This document shows, in pieces, positions 1 to 8,864 of a stretch of DNA of 39,408 nucleotides (positions are counted from its first letter, which is position 1; every line of letters begins with the position of its first letter). The stretch covers positions 1 to 39,408 of the forward strand of contig DRQF01000186.1 of NCBI GenBank assembly GCA_011369445.1. Reading direction: 5' to 3'. The notes beneath the pieces were generated by a model. That model made no database searches, had not been told where the DNA came from, and saw only the letters and a list, made by a program, of their open reading frames with translations. Made by a program: the position numbers and the translations under genes. The DNA is from Planctomycetota bacterium. GTDB taxonomy: Bacteria; Planctomycetota; GCA-002687715; DRQF01.

Positions 1-498
1 CCTCTCGAAGTGAAAATCCAGGCTCTCCTGGGCGGGTACCCGAACGCTCAAAACATCGTCTCGCCGTCCACGTCGGCGCCCATTCAATTCGGCCCCGTCA
101 CCTTCCGAGTGTTCTCGGGTTGGCAGTATGGCAGTTTTCTCGATCCGGCTCGGACGATCCCCGACCCCAATGATCCCTTCAACGTGCAGAACAACGCCTA
201 TGCCTTTCAGGTCAATGGCGCGACGATCGCCCACTTCGGTGACAACAACGATCCGGGCATCCTGACGTTCGCGGACGACCTCATGCAGTCGGGATGGACT
301 CCCGACATCTGCCTGAATCTGGGTTCCTACTACACGGCTTTGGGGACTCTCTTTCAGCCGCAACTCCGATTCCACTCCCACGACCTGGAGTTCCACCATT
401 TCGGGAACAACTTCCTCCTCGAGCAGATCTCCCAGGCGGGTCCCAACAACTTGAGGCGCGTGTTGTTCTGGGGCGACTTCATGGACGTCGTTCCCTGA
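1..498 (+). CDS. MBL-fold (metallo-beta-lactamase-like) hydrolase, C-terminal part
   Basis: The reading frame is open from the first base, so the start lies upstream of the window and only the last 165 residues are seen. The visible part has a beta-strand followed by a HFGD motif (near AYAFQVNGATIAHFGD), then a stretch predicting a strand with LNLGSYY, and later HSHDLEFHH. This order resembles the C-terminal half of UlaG/RomA-type metallo-beta-lactamase-fold hydrolases, where an HxGD motif gives metal ligands and a late His lies in a loop. The zinc-binding HxHxDH motif would be in the missing part, so the call is an inference. Substrate unknown. A strong hairpin follows the stop codon. Confidence 0.45.
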   Translation, partial: PLEVKIQALLGGYPNAQNIVSPSTSAPIQFGPVTFRVFSGWQYGSFLDPARTIPDPNDPFNVQNNAYAFQVNGATIAHFGDNNDPGILTFADDLMQSGWTPDICLNLGSYYTALGTLFQPQLRFHSHDLEFHHFGNNFLLEQISQAGPNNLRRVLFWGDFMDVVP

Positions 499-571
499 AC
501 ACGAATCCGCGACCGTTGCGCGAGGCGGACGCGGCAAGGTGCGACAACACGTCACCAATTCTCTCATGCGG

Positions 572-603
572 ACGGCCGAGGAAGCAGGCGCTTCTTCGGC
601 CGT
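572..603 (+). terminator. Strong hairpin after the MBL-fold gene
   Basis: A 14-bp stem (572-585 with 590-603) has a 4-base loop AGGC and a single G-U pair. It lies 74 bases after the stop at 498 and before the next gene. There is no T-run after it (TCTGCG follows), so it is not a classic intrinsic terminator. It may be a Rho-assisted terminator or an RNA-stabilising hairpin. Confidence 0.45.
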
Positions 604-621
604 TCTGCGTGATCCTTGGAC

Positions 622-650
622 TTGTCCCATAGAATATGCGATGGTGTTAT
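622..650 (+). promoter_or_regulatory. Possible sigma-70-type promoter for the DUF1800/DUF1501 operon
   Basis: TTGTCC (622-627) and TGTTAT (645-650) are separated by 17 bases and lie 44 bases before the ATG at 694. Both boxes match the housekeeping consensus only in part. The position after hairpin 572-603 and before a new operon fits a promoter. Confidence 0.3.
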
Positions 651-693
651 CGGTGAGTTCGTCGGCGTGCGGACGGCCCATGGAGGACGCGCA

Positions 694-2274
694 ATGCTCC
701 GTTTTCTGACTATCCTTGTCCTCACGACCCAGTTGACGACGTTGGCGTTGAGCCAAGCGCGGTCGACGTTGGAGGGCAGGGACTTGATCGTTCACACCCT
801 TTCTCGTCTCACTTTCGGAGCCGACGCTGCCTTGGTCGACGAGGTGCAGAAACAGGGCCTGGATCGGTGGCTGAAAGAGCAGCTTCAACACACCGAAGCC
901 GATCCCAAGCTGGCGCGGCAGCTCGAGGTCTGGCCGTTTCTCAACATGTCGAGTCAAGAGATTTACGCTTGGGTCGGTGAGCAGCGGGATCGTCGACGCC
1001 TGGTGGAGTCAGGGCTGCCGGCGAGTATCCTTCTCCGCGGCGCCCGCAACCGTTGGCAGGTCTCCGAGGTGATGGCGGACTTTTGGAGAAATCACTTCAA
1101 CGTGGATCGCGCCAAAGGATCCGTGATGTACACGGCCGTGGAATACGATCGGGAGGTCCTCCGAAAGAACGTCTTCGGAAAATTCGAGGACATGCTGAAG
1201 GCCTCGGCACGGCATCCGGCCATGCTCGTCTACCTCGACAACTACATCTCTCGACGTCCGCCCACGAAAACGGAGCTGAAGACGGTGGCCCGCCGCGTGA
1301 GGAGGAAGACGGGGTCCAAGGCGCGGGGCGAGGAAGCGGCCGGCATCGCCGCCCAACGCGGACTCAACGAGAACTACGCCCGCGAGCTGATGGAACTCCA
1401 CACGCTCGGCGTCGACAATGGCTACTCGCAAAAGGACGTGATCGAGGTGGCCCGCGCTCTCACGGGTTGGACGGTCGATACGAAGGACAATAAGTACGCA
1501 TTCCTGTATCGCGATGACATGCATGATCGCGGCGACAAGTTCGTTCTCGGCAAGACCATTCGCCGTGAGAAGCGTCGCAACGGCATGGTGGAGGGCGAGA
1601 AGATCATTCACGTTCTCGCTCAGCATCGCAACACGTCTGTTTTTCTTGCCCGAAAGCTCTGCACCTATCTCGTGGCCGATGATCCGCCAGCCCGACTCGT
1701 GGGTACGACGGCGCGCGTCCTGAGGGAGCGCAAGTTCGACCTTTCGGCGGCATTGCTCCACATCGTGAAGTCGAAGGAGTTTCGAGATCGACAGTACTAC
1801 CGGGCCAAGTTCAAAACCCCCTTCGAATTCGTCCTCAGCGCCCTGCGTGTCTCCGGCGCCGTCATCGATGACCCGAGGGAGCTGGTCCGACGTGTCGCGG
1901 AAATGGGACAGCCGATCTACCGGTGCGAGGACCCCACGGGATATCGCGACACCGCGGAGTCGTGGCGTGACCCCGGTGTCATGGCGGCGCGATGGAAGTT
2001 CGCCCTCGACCTGGCGCTCGGTCGTATCGAGGGCGTCCGGGTGCCGGAGACGTTCTTCGCGGAACTCGATCATCGAAGCGTCCCCGCGCTCGTCGCCTCC
2101 ATGGGGGCCCGTCTCCTTCCCGGCGGCATGAGAGGCGAGACGATCCGGGTCCTCATCAAGGTGGCCCGGCGTCATCGTTTGGCCGAGAAGGAGGGAGAGG
2201 AGGAGGACCTTCCTCCGCTCGAGCGCCATCTTCTCGGCGTCGTCCTCGGTTCCCCGGAATTCCAGGAGCAGTGA
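694..2274 (+). CDS. DUF1800 family secreted protein
   Basis: 526 residues. I chose the ATG at 694 because GGAGG (682-686) sits 7 bases upstream and the protein then begins with a signal peptide (hydrophobic to about residue 19, cleavage near ALSQA). The longer frame from 616 would bury that signal. Family features are clear: an early segment HTLSRLTFGAD (about 34-44) and the hallmark NYARELMELHTLGV (about 226-239) followed by ALTGWTV, then HRNTSVFLARKLCTYL. DUF1800 proteins are exported proteins of unknown biochemical function that almost always sit beside a DUF1501 gene, as here. The stop is one base from the start of that DUF1501 gene, so the two are cotranscribed and probably work together at the cell surface. 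Confidence 0.9.
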   Translation: MLRFLTILVLTTQLTTLALSQARSTLEGRDLIVHTLSRLTFGADAALVDEVQKQGLDRWLKEQLQHTEADPKLARQLEVWPFLNMSSQEIYAWVGEQRDRRRLVESGLPASILLRGARNRWQVSEVMADFWRNHFNVDRAKGSVMYTAVEYDREVLRKNVFGKFEDMLKASARHPAMLVYLDNYISRRPPTKTELKTVARRVRRKTGSKARGEEAAGIAAQRGLNENYARELMELHTLGVDNGYSQKDVIEVARALTGWTVDTKDNKYAFLYRDDMHDRGDKFVLGKTIRREKRRNGMVEGEKIIHVLAQHRNTSVFLARKLCTYLVADDPPARLVGTTARVLRERKFDLSAALLHIVKSKEFRDRQYYRAKFKTPFEFVLSALRVSGAVIDDPRELVRRVAEMGQPIYRCEDPTGYRDTAESWRDPGVMAARWKFALDLALGRIEGVRVPETFFAELDHRSVPALVASMGARLLPGGMRGETIRVLIKVARRHRLAEKEGEEEDLPPLERHLLGVVLGSPEFQEQ

Positions 2275-2275
2275 A

Positions 2276-3562
2276 ATGAAGACTCGAGATCCCAATCGTC
2301 GGCAGTTTCTAAGCCGTGGTTTGGCAGGCCTGACAGCGGGGCTCATGGCGGGTCCTCACCGACTGCTCGTCCCGAAACTGTTCGCCGCGCCGGCCCGGGA
2401 GGGGCGTCGTCGTAAGTGTTTGGTGGTCCTGTACCTCCGTGGAGGGGCAGACACTCTCAATGTCATCGTTCCTTGGGGAGAGCCTGAATATCGGACGTAT
2501 CGGCCCACGATCGCCATCCCCACCGCGGACACGGGCGACGCGAAGGGGGTTTTGAAGGTCGACGATCTGTTGGGACTCAGCCCGGCCTTGAAGCCGCTGT
2601 GGAAACACTTCACCACCGGTACCTTCGCGCCCATCGTGTGCACCGGTTCGCCCCATCCGACTCGGAGTCATTTCGATGCCCAGGACTTCATGGAGTATGC
2701 CGCTCCGGGGTTGCGAACCGTGAAAACGGGCTGGCTCAACCGCTATCTGCAGGCCAGCAGGACCCAAGAGGACTCTTCGCTTCGTTCCGTCGCTTTCCAG
2801 CGGCTGCTCCCGCGCTCCCTGCGTGGAGCGTATCCGGCTCTCGCCGCGCCTCCCGGGAGTTGGGAGGATTCGAAGGACGTGACCGACGAATTCGCTGAAC
2901 TGTACGGGGCCGGTGGCGCGCAGGGATCAGGGGGAATGATGGGCGGGCGCGCCGAGGACATCATCGCCGTGGGCCGCGAGACGATCGAGACTCTGGAGAA
3001 ACTCCGAACCGTTCTCGAGAACGGGGCTCCCCGGGAGGGAGTGGTCTATCCCAAGTCGTCGCTGGCCAAATCTCTCAAGTCCGTGGCCCAGGTCATTCGC
3101 GCCGACGCCGGGATGGAAGTGACCGCACTCGACCTGGGAGGGTGGGATACGCACACGAACCAAGGGTCGTCCAACGGCAGCATGGCGCGGCGTCTCGAGG
3201 GCGTGGCGGCGGCGCTTTCGGCGTTTGCCGATGATCTCGGCAGGGACGCGATGAAGGACACGCTTGTGATGGTCATGAGCGAGTTCGGTCGGACCTGTCG
3301 CGAGAACGGGAATCGCGGAACGGACCACGGCCATGGAAGCTTCATGCTCTTGCTGGGGGGAGGCGTCCGCGGCGGAAAGATTCACGGGACATGGAAGGGG
3401 TTGGCGGACAAGCACCTCTACCAGGGACGAGATCTGCCCGCGACGACCGACTTCCGTGACGTCTTCGGGCAGGTGCTGACTCACCACATGGGTTTCGAGC
3501 TACCGAAGGGATTCTTCCCGGAATGGAAACCCGCGAAACGAGGGTTGAAACTTTTCGGCTAG
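2276..3562 (+). CDS. DUF1501 family protein with Tat-like signal
   Basis: 428 residues, starting one base after the DUF1800 stop. The N-terminus NRRQFLSRGLAGL is a twin-arginine-type signal, so export in folded form is likely. Family landmarks are present in order: LYLRGGADTLN (about 51-61), LGGWDTH in the second half, SEFGRT followed by GTDHGHGS, then GGGVRGGKIHGTW. DUF1501 proteins belong to the alkaline phosphatase/sulfatase-like fold group, but their substrate is not established. The pair with DUF1800 is common in Planctomycetota and other environmental bacteria. The gene ends 24 bases from the convergent SNF2 gene, with no clear intrinsic terminator between them. Confidence 0.92.
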   Translation: MKTRDPNRRQFLSRGLAGLTAGLMAGPHRLLVPKLFAAPAREGRRRKCLVVLYLRGGADTLNVIVPWGEPEYRTYRPTIAIPTADTGDAKGVLKVDDLLGLSPALKPLWKHFTTGTFAPIVCTGSPHPTRSHFDAQDFMEYAAPGLRTVKTGWLNRYLQASRTQEDSSLRSVAFQRLLPRSLRGAYPALAAPPGSWEDSKDVTDEFAELYGAGGAQGSGGMMGGRAEDIIAVGRETIETLEKLRTVLENGAPREGVVYPKSSLAKSLKSVAQVIRADAGMEVTALDLGGWDTHTNQGSSNGSMARRLEGVAAALSAFADDLGRDAMKDTLVMVMSEFGRTCRENGNRGTDHGHGSFMLLLGGGVRGGKIHGTWKGLADKHLYQGRDLPATTDFRDVFGQVLTHHMGFELPKGFFPEWKPAKRGLKLFG

Positions 3563-3585
3563 CGCGCGGGGCCGCGGCGCCTTCT

Positions 3586-6500
3586 TCATCCCAGCAACGA
3601 TCTGAGAGCCGAGAGGTCCATGTGCTTCGGCATGGGATCGCTTTCGGCGTCGAGGACTTCCCCTGCCAGTGTTTGCTTGTCGGCCTGAAGGGCGAGCATT
3701 CGCTCTTCCACTGTCCCGCGACTGACCAGTCGATAGGCGAAGACCGTATCCTTGCGCCCCATTCGGTGCGCTCGGGAAATGGCCTGATCTTCGACCGCCG
3801 GGTTCCACCACGGATCGAGGAGGAACACGATGTCCGCAGCCGTCAGATTGAGTCCGGTTCCACCCGCCTTGAGGGAGATCAGGAACACGGTGACGTCCTC
3901 ATCCTCCTGGAAGGTGCGAACGGGCAAAGAGCGGTCGCGCGTTTTCCCGTCCAGCCGTACCCAGGGAATGGAAGAGGCGTCGAGGGAGTCCGCCACCAGG
4001 TCCAGGTGGCTCGTGAACTGACTGAACACGAGCGCCTTGCGGCCCTCGGAGCGGGATTCTTCGAGGCGTTCGAGGAGGACCTCCAGTTTCCCCGACGGCA
4101 GGCCGGTCTTGCCGACGAGTGCGGGATGACAGGCAATCTGGCGGAGTCGCAGCAGGGCCTCCAGAACTCGGGCAGCCTGTCCCTCCCGGCCGAGACCCTC
4201 CCGGAGGCTGCCCTCGATCTCTCGATAGAGGGCCTCCTGTTCGGGGTGCATGTCGCAGAACAAGGTGCTTTCGACCCGATCGGGAAGTTCCTGGAGGACC
4301 TCCGTTTTGCGCCGACGAAGCAGGAGGGGGCGTATGGCCTCCCCAAGGAGTCGACGTGCTCCTGGTGCGCGATCGACGAGAAGACGTCTGAATTCGGGGC
4401 TGCCCTCGACGAGGCCGGGGGCAAAGAACGACATCAAGGAGAGCAACTCGCCCAGGTCGTTTTCGATGGGGGTGCCGGTCACCGCCAGACGTGTCCGTGC
4501 GCCGAGGTGGCGAGCGGCCCGGGCGGTTTCGGACCGGGGGTTCTTGATCGCCTGCGCCTCGTCGAGGGCGAGAAGATCGAAGGCCACCTTCCCCAGAGCC
4601 TCCGCGTCGCGCCTGAGAATGCCATAGGTGGTGAGGACCAGCGTGCCGGGCGGCCAATTGCGAACCGTTCTTTTTGGGCCCGCATGTCGGGTGACGGAGA
4701 GTGTGGGCGCAAACCGCTCCGCCTCCGCCTCCCAATTGGAAAGCAGCGAGCGGGGCACGACGACCAGATGCGGCCCCTCCGCTCCCCGCTCGTTCCGACG
4801 GAGGCATTCGGCGAGGATTTGGGGGGTCTTCCCGAGACCCATTTCGTCCGCAAGGCAGCCCCCAAGGCCGCGCTGGTCCAGGGCGGACATCCAGGACAAC
4901 CCGGTTCTCTGGTAGGGGCGAAGATGGCCATGGAAACCTCGGGGTTCGCTCAGCGCTTCGAGGACGGTGGGGCCGCTCAGGAGGGACCGAAGAGCGGAAT
5001 TCTCCTCCAGGTTCGGGAGGTCATCTCCGCGAAGAATGGCGGCGGCGAGCAGAGTTTTCGAGCCCTCGACGACCACGGCGCCGTCCTTGGTCGTCCGTCC
5101 CGCGAGGGGCAGGAGGGGAACCAGGGCTCTTTTGTCCTCTGGCCCCACCCATACGGCGTCGTCCGTTCCCGGCAAGAAGACCGCATCCTCCCCCCTCGCC
5201 ATCTGCGCGAGTACGTCCCCGAGGGGAACCGGGTGACCCTGGGAATCGCCGAATCCGCCCGAGAGGAGGTAGCGGCGCCCCTCGCGCTGCAGACGGAGTG
5301 GCGCGCGATGTCCCCTGCGGATCCGCCGGCCACGACGGGTGACGATGCCTCCGACATCGAAGACGGCTTCGATGAGTTCGTCCCACCGGGCGTCGTCCAC
5401 TTCGAAAAGGCCTTTTTCATCGGGAGAGGGAGAGGCCCCATGCTGGAGCAGGGCTTCGCAGGCTTGCGACTCCGCCTTCCTGTTCCGGACCCATTGCACC
5501 CTTGCGTCCGCGTCGAAGAGAAGTTCCCCCGGAGAGCCCGGGGCCGCGGGGGGCGCCTTTCCATAGACGAATCCCATGCGCAGTCCATGGGCCTCGATGT
5601 CGACGCGGAGCCTCGGCGGATCGTACTCAAGTGGGAGCGGAGGGCCGCCTGGTTCGAGAGCCACCCGGGGGAGGGGCATCGTGGAAGCGAGCTTCGCCAG
5701 GAAGGGGAGCAAGTCCTCGGGGGGAGGCTCCAAGGCGTCGCGGCGAGATAAGGTCCTCGCCCACGCGTCGGCTCCGTGGGTGTCCAGTGGGAACAGCCGA
5801 CCCTGGTGGAGCACCAAGACGGGGTCGAGGAGGAGGACGGCCTCGGCATCGGCGAGAGGCAAGGTTTCGGCGCCGTGGATCGCCGCTCCGATCCACCGGC
5901 GCCTTCCCTGTTTCTGGGTGACCCCGAGCAAGAGCTCCCGGGGGGCGAGGGCGGCCTCCACCCGGAGAAGAGAGTCCCCGAGCACGAGAGAAAGGCGCTC
6001 GGTGGCCGCGGCGGCGAGAAGGATCTCCGCCGTGTCCGTTCCCTTGAGCCTCCAGGGGCCTCGAGGCGCATTGAGACCACCCCCCGATCGGGCTGCCTCG
6101 AAACCGCCCGTCGCTTCGGCGAGACGACGAATGAGCGCGAGATCGCGCTCATCCTCGACGTCGGTCCAGGTCGACAGATCGAGCACCACGGGTACACCGT
6201 CGTCGTTCAAGACCTGAAACGTGGCGCCTCCACCGCGGGTGCCGTCCACCCGGGCTGCGTACCTGAGCCGCAGGCCCGGACTCTCCTCGTCGCTTTGGTC
6301 CTCGTCATCGGAATCGAGGAGGAGCATGAGAGCAAAGAGGTGCTCGCACCCGTACCCGGTGTTGTCGAAATGGGCGCAATCGCAGTCATGACGAACCGCG
6401 ACGCCGTTCTCGACCTCGATCCAGGGGAAGTAGCGTCTGGAGAAATGATGGACCTCGGCCCCGAAGCGTTTGTCCGGAGTGTCCTCGACGAGAAACGCAT

Positions 6501-6588
6501 GGACGCGGTCGACGATTTCGCGCCCGATATCGCGCTCTTGCCGTGCGAAGCGGATTCCGCGGACGACAGAGATCTGATCGTCACTCAT
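3586..6588 (-). CDS. SNF2-family helicase/ATPase with N-terminal SWIM zinc finger
   Basis: 1000 residues from the ATG at 6588. This start overlaps the stop of the upstream YceH-like gene (GATGAGTGA), implying translational coupling; a longer frame to 6792 only reads the neighbour out of frame. A SWIM zinc finger lies at C69, C71, C81, H83 (CxCx9CxH). After a long middle region comes the SNF2 motor: LRPYQRTGL, Walker A DEMGLGKT (581-588), DEAQ (676-679), TGTPIEND, then the second RecA lobe (about 850-980) with VFSQFTSHLDL, KAGGTGLNL and QAISRAHRMGR. Bacterial proteins of this type (HepA/RapA-like, SWIM-SNF2) are DNA-dependent ATPases thought to move along DNA or remodel DNA-protein complexes. 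The exact role is unknown. Confidence 0.93.
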   Translation of the reverse strand: MSDDQISVVRGIRFARQERDIGREIVDRVHAFLVEDTPDKRFGAEVHHFSRRYFPWIEVENGVAVRHDCDCAHFDNTGYGCEHLFALMLLLDSDDEDQSDEESPGLRLRYAARVDGTRGGGATFQVLNDDGVPVVLDLSTWTDVEDERDLALIRRLAEATGGFEAARSGGGLNAPRGPWRLKGTDTAEILLAAAATERLSLVLGDSLLRVEAALAPRELLLGVTQKQGRRRWIGAAIHGAETLPLADAEAVLLLDPVLVLHQGRLFPLDTHGADAWARTLSRRDALEPPPEDLLPFLAKLASTMPLPRVALEPGGPPLPLEYDPPRLRVDIEAHGLRMGFVYGKAPPAAPGSPGELLFDADARVQWVRNRKAESQACEALLQHGASPSPDEKGLFEVDDARWDELIEAVFDVGGIVTRRGRRIRRGHRAPLRLQREGRRYLLSGGFGDSQGHPVPLGDVLAQMARGEDAVFLPGTDDAVWVGPEDKRALVPLLPLAGRTTKDGAVVVEGSKTLLAAAILRGDDLPNLEENSALRSLLSGPTVLEALSEPRGFHGHLRPYQRTGLSWMSALDQRGLGGCLADEMGLGKTPQILAECLRRNERGAEGPHLVVVPRSLLSNWEAEAERFAPTLSVTRHAGPKRTVRNWPPGTLVLTTYGILRRDAEALGKVAFDLLALDEAQAIKNPRSETARAARHLGARTRLAVTGTPIENDLGELLSLMSFFAPGLVEGSPEFRRLLVDRAPGARRLLGEAIRPLLLRRRKTEVLQELPDRVESTLFCDMHPEQEALYREIEGSLREGLGREGQAARVLEALLRLRQIACHPALVGKTGLPSGKLEVLLERLEESRSEGRKALVFSQFTSHLDLVADSLDASSIPWVRLDGKTRDRSLPVRTFQEDEDVTVFLISLKAGGTGLNLTAADIVFLLDPWWNPAVEDQAISRAHRMGRKDTVFAYRLVSRGTVEERMLALQADKQTLAGEVLDAESDPMPKHMDLSALRSLLG

Positions 6589-7237
6589 CGAGTGCGCGGC
6601 CCTCGCTCCTTCCCAGGCGCTCCTCGAGTTCGGCGACGCGGTGCTCGAGGGCCAGCAAGCGTTCCTCGATGTCCGCCCCGCTCGTCGGCGGAGGCGGCTC
6701 GGCGGGGGTGGGAGCCGAGGGAGTTGGGCGGTCCGTGGTTTCTTCGTCGGTGTACAAGGTGTGGTCCCATCGGCGTGCCCTTTCCCCGGCACGGGGAGGG
6801 CGCTGCTGGACGAGCCCCTTGGCTTCCAATCCCTCCAACAGACCTCTCAGAGTCTCGAGGTCGGGGATGCGGGCCATCCTTTGGGCGTTGCTGCGGAGCT
6901 CACCTTCCTTCTGATCGCCCCTGAGGAGTAACTCCGCGAAGACGGCTAACGGGGCCGTCTCGAGATCGAGACGTTCTCCGAGGCGATGCTTCCATTTCGC
7001 GACGCGAGAGCCCTGCCCTTCGACGCGGCTCACCCAGCCAGAGATCTGCAGGGAGCGCAGACACCCGTCGACCTCGAAGTCCCGCAGATGCATCGTCGGG
7101 TTGCGCGCCGATTTCTGGTTGCACCCATTCAGCACGGCATTGAGGGTCAACGGATAGAGATTGGGGGTCGTCATCGCCTTTTCCGCGAGGACGCCGAGGA
7201 TTCGGCGCGACGTGCGATCCAGTCGTGTTTCCATCAT
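6581..7237 (-). CDS. YceH family (DUF480) winged-helix protein
   Basis: 218 residues. The start at 7237 (ATGATG) has AGGA a few bases upstream, and the family homology begins within the first residues (RILGVLAEKAMTTPNLYPLTL), so the longer frame to 7405 is rejected. The segment NGCNQKSARNP is the DUF480/YceH signature; the fold is two tandem winged-helix domains. The C-terminus continues as a Pro-rich linker (about 160-185) and a short coiled coil (ERLLALEHRVAELEERL), which YceH proteins often carry. Function is unknown; a DNA-related role is an inference from the fold. Its stop overlaps the SNF2 ATPase start by 8 bases, so the two proteins are made together. Confidence 0.88.
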   Translation of the reverse strand: MMETRLDRTSRRILGVLAEKAMTTPNLYPLTLNAVLNGCNQKSARNPTMHLRDFEVDGCLRSLQISGWVSRVEGQGSRVAKWKHRLGERLDLETAPLAVFAELLLRGDQKEGELRSNAQRMARIPDLETLRGLLEGLEAKGLVQQRPPRAGERARRWDHTLYTDEETTDRPTPSAPTPAEPPPPTSGADIEERLLALEHRVAELEERLGRSEGRALDE

Positions 7238-7341
7238 GCGAGATCCTAACCGGCGCAGGCTTCGAGGACGACCGGTCCGACGCTCGGAGGATGACCCGCC
7301 CGGCCCTTTGTCCGCCGCCGCCGTCCGCATATCCTCATCCC

Positions 7342-8370
7342 ATGACGATGCGCGAACTTCTGGTCTGCCTCGGTGCTCTGGCGGCTCTGGTGGCCGTGAC
7401 GGCATGCGGTGAGAAGGCTGCGGCCAAGAGACCTGCGGATTGGACAGGCCCCGAGTTGCTCATGGACACGTCGACCTTGGATTTCGGCGAGGCCTACAGC
7501 GGTGTCGAATTGAAGGCTCGTCTCGTGCTTTCGAATGTCGGGAAGGAGCCCCTCGTCATCAAAGACGTCCAGGCCGAGTGCGGGTGCAGTCGGCCTCGTT
7601 TGTCCTCCCGCAGGCTTGCACCGGGCACGACCGCCACGATGGACGTAGCATTCCTCCCGCCTCCAATTCGTGGAGCGGTCGTGAAGCATATCCGGCTGTA
7701 CACCAACGACCCGTATCGCGAGACCGCCGTGGTCACGATCAAGGCGGACTGTGCGGGCCCCGCCCGCCTCGTACCCTCCGTGATCGAGTTCCCCAAGGTT
7801 CTGCCCGTGAGCGGATTTCGAAAGCGGCTCCACTTGACCCTTCCCGAGAGCAAGTCGATCCGCAAGTTGGAGTTTTCGTCCAGCTTTCCCTGGGCGCGCA
7901 TTCGGGTCATCGGCGAGGTATCGAGACGCCGAGAAGCGGACTTGGAGCTCATCGTCGACCGTCTCCCCGGGCCGTCGCATCTGGCGGAGGTCATCCAGGT
8001 TTTGGTCACGGCGGAGGACGAACGGGGGCGCGTGAACACCTTCGCCCTTCCGAATGGTCTTCAGTTGGTTGGCTCCGTCGAGCCTGCTGTCTATGCGGTA
8101 CCGTCGGTCCTGAACCTCGGTGTGTTCGATCGCGGCCGCGACGTCGAGGCGAGTTTCCGCCTGAAAGGTCTTCGCGCAGCCGAGTTCGAGGGTGCTTCGT
8201 CGCGGGTGGAGGGATTGGACGGGGCGGTCGTGACGCGGCGGGAGGATCGGTGGGTGGTCACCGTTGCGACCGAGGGTTGGAACGGACGAGCGGCGGGAGA
8301 GATTCGCTTGGAGGCCAAGTCCGGCCGGTCCGTTCTGATTCCCATCCTGGGTTTTGGAGTGTCGCCGTGA
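7342..8370 (+). CDS. DUF1573 lipoprotein (Ig-like ASH-type domains)
   Basis: 342 residues from the ATG at 7342 (alternative ATG at 7348). It begins with a lipoprotein signal: a hydrophobic stretch LLVCLGALAALVAV, then the lipobox VTAC and GEK. The first domain has the DUF1573 hallmarks: LDFGEAYSGVELKARLVLSNVGKEPLVI, then AECGCSRP and a strand RLYTNDPYRE. A second similar domain seems to start near PSVLNLGVFDRG. These are Ig-like, beta-sandwich modules found in exported proteins. The stop overlaps the GTG start of the rhodanese gene (GTGA), making this the first gene of a three-gene operon. Upstream, 104 bases separate it from the divergent YceH gene. Confidence 0.85.
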   Translation: MTMRELLVCLGALAALVAVTACGEKAAAKRPADWTGPELLMDTSTLDFGEAYSGVELKARLVLSNVGKEPLVIKDVQAECGCSRPRLSSRRLAPGTTATMDVAFLPPPIRGAVVKHIRLYTNDPYRETAVVTIKADCAGPARLVPSVIEFPKVLPVSGFRKRLHLTLPESKSIRKLEFSSSFPWARIRVIGEVSRRREADLELIVDRLPGPSHLAEVIQVLVTAEDERGRVNTFALPNGLQLVGSVEPAVYAVPSVLNLGVFDRGRDVEASFRLKGLRAAEFEGASSRVEGLDGAVVTRREDRWVVTVATEGWNGRAAGEIRLEAKSGRSVLIPILGFGVSP

Positions 8371-8864
8371 CGACCGGCTTCTTTTGGCGATTGTCCTGTC
8401 TCTGCCTGGCGGGGTCTCTTCTGGGCTTGCTGTCCAATCCCTCTTCCCTGCGTCCCCGCGCCGGGGAGGGGATGCCGCCTGTCAACCCTTATCGCCCAGC
8501 CGAAGTCGATGCCGAAGACGTCGCCGCGGCGCTCCGCAAGGGGCCCCTGGTCATCATCGATGCGCGGTCGCGCGACGAGTATGAACGCCTGCATCCCGCC
8601 GGTGCGATCGCGGCCCATGACCGGGGCGGGAAGCGTCTTTATCGGGTCATTCGAAAGTGGGTGGAGCCCAAGGCCTCCTGCATCGTCGTTGGGAATCCTT
8701 CGCGCCCGACGGTTGCAGCGCTCGTGGCTTCGCGTCTTTCACGTTTCGGTTTCGGCGACGTCCGAGTCTTGAAGGGGGGCTTCCCCGCGTGGAGGCGAGC
8801 GCACCTCCCCGTGGCCAAGGGATGGGACATGGAGCCCCTGATGGCCGAGGGAGCGTTGAAGTGA
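8367..8864 (+). CDS. Rhodanese-like protein lacking the catalytic cysteine
   Basis: 165 residues, starting at GTG 8367, which overlaps the preceding stop. The in-frame open region further upstream is antisense-free but belongs to the DUF1573 gene, so it is not coding here. An N-terminal hydrophobic segment (FFWRLSCLCLAGSLLGLL) is a signal or membrane anchor. The rhodanese fold follows: VIIDARSRDEYERLHPAGAI (first half) and VRVLKGGFPAWRRA (C-terminal). Where active rhodaneses have CxxGxR(S/T), this protein has VVGNPSRPT, with Gly at the cysteine position. It is therefore probably not a sulfurtransferase; a binding or structural role at the membrane is an inference. It overlaps the next gene at TGATG. 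Confidence 0.8.
   Translation: MTTGFFWRLSCLCLAGSLLGLLSNPSSLRPRAGEGMPPVNPYRPAEVDAEDVAAALRKGPLVIIDARSRDEYERLHPAGAIAAHDRGGKRLYRVIRKWVEPKASCIVVGNPSRPTVAALVASRLSRFGFGDVRVLKGGFPAWRRAHLPVAKGWDMEPLMAEGALK

Noticed and set aside
3523-5751. Long plus-strand open frame opposite the SNF2 gene
   Set aside because: It is antisense to a gene with complete SNF2 motifs and has no recognisable domain; high GC makes such shadow frames common.
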